Part shown: positions 33,778-41,114 of the stretch, piece after piece
Layout of the letters: each line of letters begins with the position of its first letter
Position numbering within the stretch: the first letter of the stretch is position 1
Origin: Hymenobacter chitinivorans DSM 11115
Lineage (GTDB): Bacteria > Bacteroidota > Bacteroidia > Cytophagales > Hymenobacteraceae
Assembly: GCF_002797555.1 (NCBI RefSeq)
Contig: NZ_PGFA01000003.1
Location: forward strand, 652,725-716,724
DNA length: 64,000 nucleotides
Direction: 5' to 3'
The notes under the pieces: model-generated
The model's input: only the letters and a program-made list of their open reading frames with translations
Database searches by the model: none
Told to the model about the DNA's origin: nothing
Made by a program: the position numbers and the translations under genes

Positions 33778-34495
33778 CCATACCGTCCGCAAAGCGCGCC
33801 TGGCCATTCTGCTGTCGGGCCGGGGCTCCAACATGGTGGCCCTGGTAAAGGCTGTGCACGGCGGTGTGCTGCGGGAGCTGGCCGAAGTAGCCGTGGTGTT
33901 CAGTAACAAGCCCGACGCGCCCGGCCTCGAAACGGCCGCCGCATTGGGCTGCGTTACAGCCAGCCTCACGAGCCAGGGCCGGAAACGCCAGGAGTTCGAC
34001 GCCGAAGTGGTGGACATTCTGACCAGCTACCAGCCCGATTATATTGTGCTGGCCGGCTACATGCGGATTCTCTCGCCCACCTTTATCCGGGCCTTTGCCG
34101 GGCGCATCCTCAACATTCACCCCGCCGACACCCACCAGCACCAGGGCCTGCACGCCTACGAATGGGCCTTTGAAAAGCAGCTGGAGGAAACCAAAATTAC
34201 GGTGCATCTGGTTGATGAGGGCCTGGACACTGGACCCGTGCTGGCCCAGCATCCGGTTGACCTACAAGGAGCTGACACCCTGGCTGAAGTAGAGCGCCGC
34301 GGCCTGGCCGTGGAGCACTTTCTGTACGCCGATACCCTGGCCCGCCTCATTCGGGGTGAGCTACCTTCCCCCACTCCCGAACCCGCCGCGGCTTCCGCAG
34401 CGGTTTCCCAGTCCTCCTCCGAACCTCTGGTGCCATTGTCGTCCGGCTCGGCTTCTCCCGCGGGGGAAGCGCTGGGGGGTGAGGCTTCTCGTTAA
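33761..34495 (+). CDS. purN: Phosphoribosylglycinamide formyltransferase with an added low-complexity tail
   Basis: Transfers a formyl group from 10-formyl-THF to GAR. The conserved start (ARLAILLSGRGSNMVALV) has no close ATG: TTG 33761 (overlapping purD) gives 244 residues, and ATG 33716 deeper in purD is the alternative. Catalytic residues are present: Asn and His in RILNIHPAD, Asp in HLVDEGLDTGPVLAQ. The PurN fold ends near LARLIRGEL; the last 43 residues (PSPTPEPAAASAAVSQSSSE..., ending GGEASR) are Ser/Ala/Pro-rich and come from a decayed palindromic repeat (34364-34494). Confidence 0.9.
   Translation: MQPTGNHTVRKARLAILLSGRGSNMVALVKAVHGGVLRELAEVAVVFSNKPDAPGLETAAALGCVTASLTSQGRKRQEFDAEVVDILTSYQPDYIVLAGYMRILSPTFIRAFAGRILNIHPADTHQHQGLHAYEWAFEKQLEETKITVHLVDEGLDTGPVLAQHPVDLQGADTLAEVERRGLAVEHFLYADTLARLIRGELPSPTPEPAAASAAVSQSSSEPLVPLSSGSASPAGEALGGEASR
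34364..34494. repeat. Decayed copy of the inverted-repeat element, read through by purN
   Basis: The right arm aligns with that of the purF-purM element: both contain TCGTCCGGCTC, then TCTCCCG, GGGGA and GGGGGTG in the same order and spacing. The left part (CCCCCACTCCCGAACCCGCC) resembles the left arm. Total length, about 130 bp, equals that of the intact element (128 bp). Confidence 0.5.
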
Positions 34496-34560
34496 CTAGT
34501 ACCACCCACCACCCCGGAACCTGGCTCCCTTAGGCCAGCAACTGATTTTTTGAAACTGCC

Positions 34561-36072
34561 ATGTGCGGAATTGTAGGTTTTTACGGCCCCGATGACGTTG
34601 CCCACGACATCGTATTCGGTTTGACGGCGCTCCAGCACCGCGGCCAGGACGCGGCCGGCATTGCCACCTTCGACGATAATTTTCACCTCTGCAAGGGCAA
34701 CGGCCTGATTGCCGACGTTTTCAAGCCCAAGCAGCTCAAGAAGCTCAAGGGCAACATCGGCATCGGCCACGCCCGCTATACTACCCAGGGCTCCAACGAT
34801 GCCGAGCTGGCCCAGCCGTTTACGACCAGCTACCCGTTTGGGCTGGCTATGGTGCACAACGGCAACGTCATCAACTTCCGCTCGGCCGCCAAGCGCCTGC
34901 ACGAGAAGTACCACGTGCTGCCCAAGACCAACAACGACCTGGAGCTCATCATGTACACCTTCGCCTCGGAGCTGCGCCTGAAAGACCTCGACAACCTCTC
35001 GGTTATCGACATTTTCGACGCCGTGGAGACGACCCAGGAGCTGGTGAAGGGCGCCTACGCCACCATTACCGTCATTGCCGGCCACGGCCTGCTGGCCTTC
35101 AACGACCCGCTGGGCATCCGGCCGCTGGTGCTGGGCCGCCGCGAAACGGAGAAGGGTCCCATCTACGCCTTTGCCTCCGAAAGCACCTGCTTCGACTACC
35201 TGGGCTTCGAGTTCATCAAGAACGTGGGCCCGGGCCAGGCGGTGTTTATCGACAAGAACTACAAGGTGCACTACAAGAACCCGTACAGCCTGCCCAAGGC
35301 CTTCTGCGTGTTCGAGCACATCTACTTCGCCCGCGAGGATTCCACGATTCACGGCCGGCTGGTGGCCCGGGAACGGGTGCGCCTGGGCAAGATTCTGGCC
35401 CGCAAGGTTATCGAGTCGGGCATTCAGCCGGATATGGTGATTGACGTGCCGTCGTCGGGCTACTTCTCCGCCTCGGGGTTGGCCGAGGCCATCGGCGTGC
35501 CGTATCGGCGGGCCTTGGTCAAGAACAACCACATGGGCCGCTCCTTTATCGTGAGCAGCCAGGCCGGGCGCGAGGATATCGTCAAGAAGAAGCTCAACCC
35601 GATTCGGGAGTTTGTGGAAGGCAAGAAGATTGCCGTGGTTGATGACAGCATCGTGCGGGGTACTACCTCGCGGCGCATCGTGCGGATTCTGCGCGAGGCC
35701 GGGGCCAAGGAAGTCTACTTCATTTCGTCGGCCCCGCCCATCGTGTCGCCCTGCATCTACGGCATCGACATGGCCATGAGCACCGAGCTGATTGCGGCCA
35801 ACTACACCGAGGAGGAAATCTGCCGCTACATCGAGGCCGACAAGGTGATTTACCAGTCCATCGAGGATTTGCAGGAGCTGTTTTCCGAGGACAAGGGCCA
35901 CGGCGGCAACTGCTTTGCCTGCTTCACCGGCCAGTACCCCACCGGCGACGTGACCAAGTACCTGCGCCACATCCAGGAGGAGCGCCAGAGCCACCGCGGC
36001 GACAAGAAAAGCGCGGCTGCCGAGCCCGTGTCTTCGGTCAGTGCCAAAGCCCCCGAGCCGACGGAGCACTAA
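34561..36072 (+). CDS. purF: Amidophosphoribosyltransferase, [4Fe-4S] type
   Basis: 503 residues. First committed step of purine synthesis (PRPP plus glutamine to phosphoribosylamine). It begins MCGIVGFYG, so Cys2 is the glutaminase nucleophile and there is no propeptide. Substrate parts: ALQHRGQDAAGIA, RYTTQGSNDAELAQPF, and the PRPP loop IAVVDDSIVRGTTSRRI. The cysteines FCVFEHIYFAR, SPCIYGID and NCFACFTG match the iron-sulphur ligands of the Bacillus-type enzyme. A polar tail of about 30 residues ends the protein. The stop codon directly abuts the repeat element at 36073. Confidence 0.95.
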   Translation: MCGIVGFYGPDDVAHDIVFGLTALQHRGQDAAGIATFDDNFHLCKGNGLIADVFKPKQLKKLKGNIGIGHARYTTQGSNDAELAQPFTTSYPFGLAMVHNGNVINFRSAAKRLHEKYHVLPKTNNDLELIMYTFASELRLKDLDNLSVIDIFDAVETTQELVKGAYATITVIAGHGLLAFNDPLGIRPLVLGRRETEKGPIYAFASESTCFDYLGFEFIKNVGPGQAVFIDKNYKVHYKNPYSLPKAFCVFEHIYFAREDSTIHGRLVARERVRLGKILARKVIESGIQPDMVIDVPSSGYFSASGLAEAIGVPYRRALVKNNHMGRSFIVSSQAGREDIVKKKLNPIREFVEGKKIAVVDDSIVRGTTSRRIVRILREAGAKEVYFISSAPPIVSPCIYGIDMAMSTELIAANYTEEEICRYIEADKVIYQSIEDLQELFSEDKGHGGNCFACFTGQYPTGDVTKYLRHIQEERQSHRGDKKSAAAEPVSSVSAKAPEPTEH

Positions 36073-36200
36073 CCCCACCCCAACCCCTCCCCTCCGGGAG
36101 AGGGGCTCTACTTTTAGTCTCTAGGTTTTAGTTTAAAACAGCCTTCTCAAACATCTTCGTCCGGCTCCCCTCTCCCGGAGGGGAGGGGCCGGGGGTGGGG
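36073..36200. repeat. MITE-like inverted-repeat element between purF and purM
   Basis: Left arm 36073-36105 (CCCCACCCCAACCCCTCCCC...) and right arm 36167-36200 are inverted copies of about 33 bp that differ by two substitutions and one inserted base; each arm also contains its own hairpin around CTCCGGGAG. The 61-bp centre is AT-rich and non-coding. It fills the gap from the purF stop codon to 8 bp before the purM start. The outer part CCACCCC-AACCCCTCC is shared with the terminal repeats of the DUF559 unit at 55693. Confidence 0.75.
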
Positions 36201-36208
36201 TCTACCAC

Positions 36209-37312
36209 ATGAACAACACCATCAAAGAAACCGCCGGCTATTCCATCGAGGAAGGCAACGCTGCCTCCAAGAATGCCTACCACTGGGCGCAGAAAACCTT
36301 CTCGACCCGGGCGGGTAAGCCCGGCGAGCCGGCCCAGGACTTAGCAGGGGGCTTCTCCAACGAAATCCGCTTTGGTAGTGAGCGGCTGGGTATCGGCTCC
36401 GACGGCATCGGAACCAAGATTGAAGTGGCCGAGCGCCTGGACCGCTACGACACGCTGGGCTACGACCTGATTGCGATGGTAGCCGACGACCTGGTGGTGG
36501 CGGGCTTTATCCCAACCAACCTGTCGAACATCATCGACGTGAACACGCTCGACTACGCGGTGGTGGATGAGCTGATGCACGGCCTGCACGACGCGGCCCA
36601 GTTCAGCCAGATTGCCGTGACGGGCGGCGAAATTGCCGAGCTCGGCAACCGCATCGGGGGCTACCCGGGGGCCCGGATGAACTTCAACTGGTGCTCGACG
36701 GCGGTGGGCGTGCTGCACCCCAGCCTGGAGCGGCCTTTGAGCGGGGCCAACGTGCGGGCCGGGCAGGCCGTGGTGGCGCTTCGCTCGCCTTCGTTCCGCT
36801 CCAACGGGTACTCCCTGGCCCGCCGCGCCCTGACCAAAGCCTTCGGCGAAATGTGGCACCAAGCACCCTATTCCGGCCCCGACGCGGCCGAAATGGGCCA
36901 GACCTGGGGCGAGGTAATGCTGGCTCCCTCGCTCATCTTCGCGCCCGGCGTAGGGGCGGTGCTGGATGCGGGCCTGCCCCTGCACGCGGCGGCCCACATT
37001 ACCGGCGGCGGTATTGCCGACAACTTCAAGCGGGTGTTGAAAAACGGTGTGGGAGCTGAATTGACCAACTTGTTTGAGCCCCTGCCCGCCATGCAGCAGC
37101 TGGCCGAGCTGGCCGGCATTACGCCCACGGAAGCCTACCTGTACTGGAACATGGGCAACGGCATGCTGCTCGTAACCGACGAAGCCCAGGCCGAAGCCGT
37201 CGCCGAAACCCTGCGCGGCAAAGGCTACCAGGCCCAGGTCGCCGGCCGCATCACGGCCGAGCCGGGCGTGCGCCTGAACGTTGGCGCGGGTGAGCTACGC
37301 TACGAAGCCTAG
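36209..37312 (+). CDS. purM: Phosphoribosylformylglycinamidine cyclo-ligase (AIR synthetase)
   Basis: 367 residues. Fifth purine step: ATP-driven ring closure of FGAM. Conserved parts: RLGIGSDGIGTKIEVAE, YDLIAMVADDLVVAGFIPTNLSNIID, AVTGGEIAELG, LRSPSFRSNGYSLARRAL and AAHITGGGIADNFKRVL. Length is slightly above the usual 345, with an N-terminal extension of about 30 residues typical of Bacteroidota copies. It is the last gene of the pur series; the tandem repeat begins at the base after its stop codon. Confidence 0.94.
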   Translation: MNNTIKETAGYSIEEGNAASKNAYHWAQKTFSTRAGKPGEPAQDLAGGFSNEIRFGSERLGIGSDGIGTKIEVAERLDRYDTLGYDLIAMVADDLVVAGFIPTNLSNIIDVNTLDYAVVDELMHGLHDAAQFSQIAVTGGEIAELGNRIGGYPGARMNFNWCSTAVGVLHPSLERPLSGANVRAGQAVVALRSPSFRSNGYSLARRALTKAFGEMWHQAPYSGPDAAEMGQTWGEVMLAPSLIFAPGVGAVLDAGLPLHAAAHITGGGIADNFKRVLKNGVGAELTNLFEPLPAMQQLAELAGITPTEAYLYWNMGNGMLLVTDEAQAEAVAETLRGKGYQAQVAGRITAEPGVRLNVGAGELRYEA

Positions 37313-37590
37313 TAGCTACGCGCTGCCCGCCGGTAGGTACTCGCTGCCCGATGGTAGGTGGTAGCTGACTGACGGTAGTTGCTATCTGACCAGTGGTAGT
37401 TGATGTCTGTCACATGGTAGTTGCTATCTGTCACATGGTAGTTGCTATCTGTCCAGTGGTAGTTAATGGCTGGCGTAGGGTAGTTGCTATCTGTCCAGTG
37501 GTAGTTAATGGCTGGCGTAGGGTAGTTGATGCCTGACTAATGGTAGTTGCTATGTGGCGGGCGGTAGTTGATGCCTGACCGTTGGTAGGA
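37313..37590. repeat. Tandem array of thirteen 21-bp units
   Basis: Thirteen exact-length units run from 37313 to 37585 and a fourteenth breaks down. The pattern is TAG-TTG-N4-CTG-N6-GG: TAG at positions 1-3 is constant and CTG at 11-13 is kept in twelve of thirteen. Units 7-8 and 9-10 are identical pairs, so the last expansion was a 42-bp duplication. The first three units are the most divergent. The array starts at the base after the purM stop codon. TAG in every unit closes one plus-strand frame. Confidence 0.9.
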
Positions 37591-37608
37591 GCTGTAGTAG
37601 CTTAGAAG

Positions 37609-37647
37609 ACAAAGCCCTTACTCGTTGGCAACGGGTAAGGGCTTTGT
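37609..37647. terminator. Hairpin downstream of purM
   Basis: Stem ACAAAGCCCTTAC / GTAAGGGCTTTGT extended by CGTT/AACG after one mismatch. There is no long T run, so termination is probable but not certain. Confidence 0.5.
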
Positions 37648-37675
37648 GGTGAAAGGCTGGGTCGTACTGAGCGGA

Positions 37676-37719
37676 AGACGTGTCATGGCTTCAGCCTTTG
37701 GCTTCGCAATGACACGTCT
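37676..37719. repeat. REP-like inverted repeat
   Basis: AGACGTGTCAT and ATGACACGTCT, 11-bp perfect arms, enclose 22 bp that contain GGCTTC twice. It resembles dispersed extragenic palindromes with a GTCATT core. Confidence 0.5.
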
Positions 37720-37774
37720 GTTCATTTCTCACATTCCCTTCCAGTAGCCCATCAGCACAGGAAGCAGTAGCCCA

Positions 37775-37987
37775 TTACTCTGCGGGCTCGATGTCGAAGC
37801 CGGCTTGGGCAACGGACTTCATGATGAGCTCGGGAATGGGGTTGTCGCCCTCCACGGTGAGGATTTTGTCGGAGCTATTGGTGTCGACCTGCCACTTCTC
37901 GACGCTGGCTTCGGCGTCGAGGAAGGGCGTAACGGCGCGCAGGCAGTTGGCGCAGTTGATGCTGGTTTTGAACTTCAGAGTAGGCAT
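37775..37987 (-). CDS. Heavy-metal-associated (HMA) domain protein
   Basis: 70 residues, one ferredoxin-like HMA domain: KFKTSINCANCLRAVTPFLD with the metal-binding pair Cys12-x-x-Cys15, a central WQVDTNSSDKILTVEGD strand and IPELIMKSVAQAGFDIEPAE. The usual M-x-C-x-x-C is here I-N-C-A-N-C. Such stand-alone domains shuttle copper or other soft metals in the cytoplasm. The gene is alone, with no metal transporter next to it. Confidence 0.85.
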   Translation of the reverse strand: MPTLKFKTSINCANCLRAVTPFLDAEASVEKWQVDTNSSDKILTVEGDNPIPELIMKSVAQAGFDIEPAE

Positions 37988-38090
37988 AACGCACGGAGTA
38001 AGGACCGAACAGGAAACGGGTAACTACCCTGGGTGTACGGAGCCAAAGCCGGAGCGGTGGTAAGACGGCTTCCGGCAACGCGGGCTTGGC

Positions 38091-38561
38091 CTAAAACGAC
38101 GTGAAGGTGTAGGTGGTGTAGTAGGGGGCGCCGTCGAGGGGGCTCAGGCCGTTGTCCTGCTTGAATTTGAGGGTGGAGGCGGTGAGCTCCAGCAGCTCGT
38201 AGGTGCGCACCGAGCTGCCAATGACGGACAGCGTGTGGTTGGCCGCGTCGAGCTGCCACTGGGCCAGGTTGACTTGGGGCGCGGCAGCCTCACATTTGCT
38301 GGCGCCTTCGTCGATGCGCAGGGCGTGGTCGGGTGCGAATTGCCAGAAGTCGTCCAGGTCGCAGGCCGGGGATACGCTGTAATTGTCCACGTCGCGGCGG
38401 GCGTTGCCGGTGGCGTACACGAAGGTGGTAACGTTGGCACTCATGCGCCAATTTTTGGCCGTGAGCCACTGGATGTTTTCGGGCAGTTCCTCGTTTTTTT
38501 CGCAGGAGCTGAGGCCGGCCGCCAGGCCAAGCAGTACGGGTAGCAGGGAGGTGCGTTTCAT
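38091..38561 (-). CDS. Lipoprotein, lipocalin-like
   Basis: 156 residues from ATG at 38559-38561; this start gives the lipoprotein signal MKRTSLLPVLLGLAAGLSSCEKNEE with lipobox Cys20. The frame is open further upstream but without a plausible leader. The mature part has the layout of Bacteroidota lipocalin-like lipoproteins: WLTAKNWRMSAN near the start, DLDDFWQFAPDHALRIDEGASKC in the middle, then TLSVIGSSVRTYELLELTASTLKFKQ. Binding partner unknown. It should be anchored in the outer membrane. Confidence 0.75.
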   Translation of the reverse strand: MKRTSLLPVLLGLAAGLSSCEKNEELPENIQWLTAKNWRMSANVTTFVYATGNARRDVDNYSVSPACDLDDFWQFAPDHALRIDEGASKCEAAAPQVNLAQWQLDAANHTLSVIGSSVRTYELLELTASTLKFKQDNGLSPLDGAPYYTTYTFTSF

Positions 38562-38739
38562 AGCAACAGAAAAGGGGAGTGGAAAAATAGACAAGTCCGC
38601 CTCTGCTCGGCGGCGGGCAGGGGCCTGACCGGCGCCGGGCCCGGAAGGTTGCGTGGGCCGGTCCGAGTGGCGACTTTTACCGTATTTCACGGCCGAATAC
38701 CCCCTGTCCTTCCTTCGCCGCTTTCTTCCGCTTGCCGCT

Positions 38740-39267
38740 ATGACCACTCCCGAATTCTGGCAATTGCTGGATGCCTCCACCGCCGCCGCTACCGGCAACC
38801 AGTCTGCCCAGGCCGATTATTTGTCGGAACAACTGGCCGCCCTGGAGCCCGAGCAGATTATCGAGTTTGAGTGCCAGCTGCGCCAACATCTGCGCGAAGC
38901 CGACGACTTCAAGATAATGGCCGCCCTGAAAATCATGGATGGCTTCGTCTCCGACGATTCCTACCTGTACTTCCGCTGCTGGCTGGTGGGGCAGGGCGAG
39001 GCCGTGTTCCGCCAGGCCCTGCAAGACGCCGACACCCTGGCCCAGGTGGCTCAGGAGCCCTACCAGGAGTTTGAAAACCTGCTCTACGTGGCTACCGAGG
39101 CCTTCGGGCGGCGCACCGGGCAGCCAAAAGAAGATGAAACGTTTCCGCGCGCCGTAGCTTCCAGCCGGGGCCTCAGCTACGACTTTGGCGCCGAAACCAC
39201 GGGCGAGGACTGGCGGGAAGAGCAACTGCCCAAGCTGCTGCCGCGGCTCTGGAAGAAGTTTAACTGA
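38740..39267 (+). CDS. DUF4240 domain protein
   Basis: 175 residues from ATG 38740 (MTTPEFWQLLDASTAAATGN, the usual family start; upstream codons in frame look non-coding). The DUF4240 pattern is clear: LEPEQIIEFECQLRQ, FKIMAALKIMDGFVSDDSYLYFRCWLVGQGEAVFRQALQDADTLAQ. Proteins of this family are cytosolic and mostly uncharacterised; some sit in polymorphic-toxin immunity contexts, but nothing here suggests that. Ends before a bidirectional hairpin at 39315. Confidence 0.8.
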   Translation: MTTPEFWQLLDASTAAATGNQSAQADYLSEQLAALEPEQIIEFECQLRQHLREADDFKIMAALKIMDGFVSDDSYLYFRCWLVGQGEAVFRQALQDADTLAQVAQEPYQEFENLLYVATEAFGRRTGQPKEDETFPRAVASSRGLSYDFGAETTGEDWREEQLPKLLPRLWKKFN

Positions 39268-39314
39268 GGGAGCTCCAATACCGAGTTGTAGTAGCAGCAC
39301 GGAGCGAATACAAC

Positions 39315-39346
39315 GAGGCCCATGCTACGGATGCAGCGTGGGCCTC
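39315..39346. terminator. Bidirectional terminator between convergent genes
   Basis: GAGGCCCATGCT pairs with AGCGTGGGCCTC (one mismatch), eight-base loop; lies between the stops at 39267 (+) and 39373 (-). Confidence 0.7.
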
Positions 39347-39372
39347 TTCATTGGCAATAAATGCTGGCCGGG

Positions 39373-40869
39373 TTACGCCGGGCGCTGGGGCCGTTTCTCC
39401 AGAATCAGGTTGGTGCGGAAGGTGTTCAGGCTTTCCTCCAGGCCCACGGGATACACGTGGGGGTTGAGGAAGCGCCGGATGCTGGGGTCGAGGCTGGCTA
39501 CTTCGCGCTGGGCCTTTTCGCGGCTTTGCTGCAGCGTGGGTAGCTCGGCCACCAGCTTCCCCTGGCGGAATATGGGCTCCAGCAGCTCCCGGAACTGGGT
39601 GCTACGAATGGGCCGGCGGCGCGTGGGGTCCACGGGGTCCACGATGGTCAGCTCGGCGGGCAGGGGCTCGGCCATATTGTAGAGCATGTCGGCCCGGGGC
39701 TGGCCCTTCTCGGTTTCGTAGCGCCGCACCTGCAGAATGCCCGGAATGCTGGTTTTGGCCAGCTGCTCGGAGATTTTGACGGTGTATTCCCAGCCCGAGT
39801 CGTCGGCTTTGCGCAGGGCGGCCAGCTTATACACCCCGCCCAAAGCCGGCTGGTCGTAGGCTGTCACCAGCTTGGTGCCAATGCCCCAGGTATCAATCTG
39901 GGCACCCTGCTGCTTGAGGCTGACGATGAGGTTTTCGTCGAGGTCGTTGCTGGCCACGATGCGCGTTTTGGGAAAGCCGGCCTCGTTGAGCAGGGCCCGG
40001 GCTTCGCGGCTGAGGTAGGCCAAGTCGCCGGAGTCGAGGCGAATACCGCCCAGCTCGTGGCCTTTTTCGCGCAGGCGGCGCGCCACGCTGATGGCCCGGC
40101 GCACGCCTTCCAGCGTGTCGTAGGTATCAACGAGGAATACGGAGTCGTCGGGAAACGCCTCGGCGTAGGCTTCAAAAGCAGCTTCTTCCTCGGCAAACGA
40201 CATGACCCAGCTGTGGGCGTGGGTGCCGCGCACCGGAATGCCGAAGCGCAGCCCGGCCAGCACGTTGGACGTCCCGTCGACGCCGCCCAGGTAAGCCGCC
40301 CGGCTGGCCCCGAGGCCGCCATCGAAGCCCTGGGCCCGGCGCAAGCCGAACTCCAGCACCTGGTCGTCGCCGGCGGCTTCGCGGATGCGGGCGGCCTTGG
40401 TGGCAATCAGGGTCTGGAAGTTGAGCAGCGTGAGCAGGGCCGTTTCCAGCAGCTGCACCTGCAGCAGCGGGCCCTTGATGCGCATCAGGGGCTCATTGGC
40501 AAACACCACGGTGCCCTCGGCAATGGCATCCACGTCGCAGCTGAAGCGCAGCTCCCGCAGGTAGTCCAGAAACTCGGAGGGGAACAGGGCCGCGCCTTTC
40601 GAGCCGCGCAGGCTGGCCAGGTAGGCCAGGTCGTCGGCCGAAAAGCGCAGGTTCTGGAGCCAGTCGGTGGCGTAGGCCAGGCCGGCGCACACGGCGTAGC
40701 CCCCGCTGAAGGGGGGCTTGCGGAAGTAAAGGTGAAAAACAGCTTCCCGATCCTGCAGGCCCTGCTTCCAGTAGCCGTAGCTCATTGTGAGCTGGTAGAG
40801 GTCGGTAACGAGGCTGAGCGACGACGAGTAAAGGCCGGAAAGTGGCGCATGTTCCTGAGAATGAGACAT
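39373..40869 (-). CDS. pncB: Nicotinate phosphoribosyltransferase
   Basis: 498 residues from ATG at 40867-40869 (MSHSQEHAPLSG); an ATG 39 bp further upstream is less likely. It salvages nicotinate to NaMN with PRPP and ATP. Key parts: LVTDLYQLTMSYGYWKQG, VFHLYFRKPPFSGGYAV, EFGLRRAQGFDGGLGASRAAYLGG with the active-site region, GTHAHSWVMSF (the phosphorylated His), IRLDSGDLAYLSREAR and VASNDLDENLI. Full length for the long NAPRTase form. It is a single gene whose promoter must lie in the AT-rich stretch up to 41114. Confidence 0.95.
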   Translation of the reverse strand: MSHSQEHAPLSGLYSSSLSLVTDLYQLTMSYGYWKQGLQDREAVFHLYFRKPPFSGGYAVCAGLAYATDWLQNLRFSADDLAYLASLRGSKGAALFPSEFLDYLRELRFSCDVDAIAEGTVVFANEPLMRIKGPLLQVQLLETALLTLLNFQTLIATKAARIREAAGDDQVLEFGLRRAQGFDGGLGASRAAYLGGVDGTSNVLAGLRFGIPVRGTHAHSWVMSFAEEEAAFEAYAEAFPDDSVFLVDTYDTLEGVRRAISVARRLREKGHELGGIRLDSGDLAYLSREARALLNEAGFPKTRIVASNDLDENLIVSLKQQGAQIDTWGIGTKLVTAYDQPALGGVYKLAALRKADDSGWEYTVKISEQLAKTSIPGILQVRRYETEKGQPRADMLYNMAEPLPAELTIVDPVDPTRRRPIRSTQFRELLEPIFRQGKLVAELPTLQQSREKAQREVASLDPSIRRFLNPHVYPVGLEESLNTFRTNLILEKRPQRPA

Positions 40870-41114
40870 TGCAGACAGGGGTTGACGAGGCGAAATGTAA
40901 ATACTCACAAGGGCATACGGCCGAAGTACCCACCCGGCCGGAGCCCAACCAAAGGGCTAAGCTCTGGGCAAAGGTGGATGAAAATATATAATACAACTAT
41001 AATTGGATTATATGGAGTATAAGTTGTTACTTGAGCTTGATTTATTCCTGCTATTGGCTTCGCTATAGCTGATACCTGCTGCTCTGCTCCATTCAACACT
41101 TTTACCCTAAATGT

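Noticed and set aside
34492..36078. A 528-codon minus-strand open frame
   Set aside because: Antisense to purF over its full length; no recognisable domain, biased composition.
37313..37590. CRISPR-like array
   Set aside because: Units are 21 bp with only short anchors conserved; there are no distinct long spacers and no cas genes in the window.
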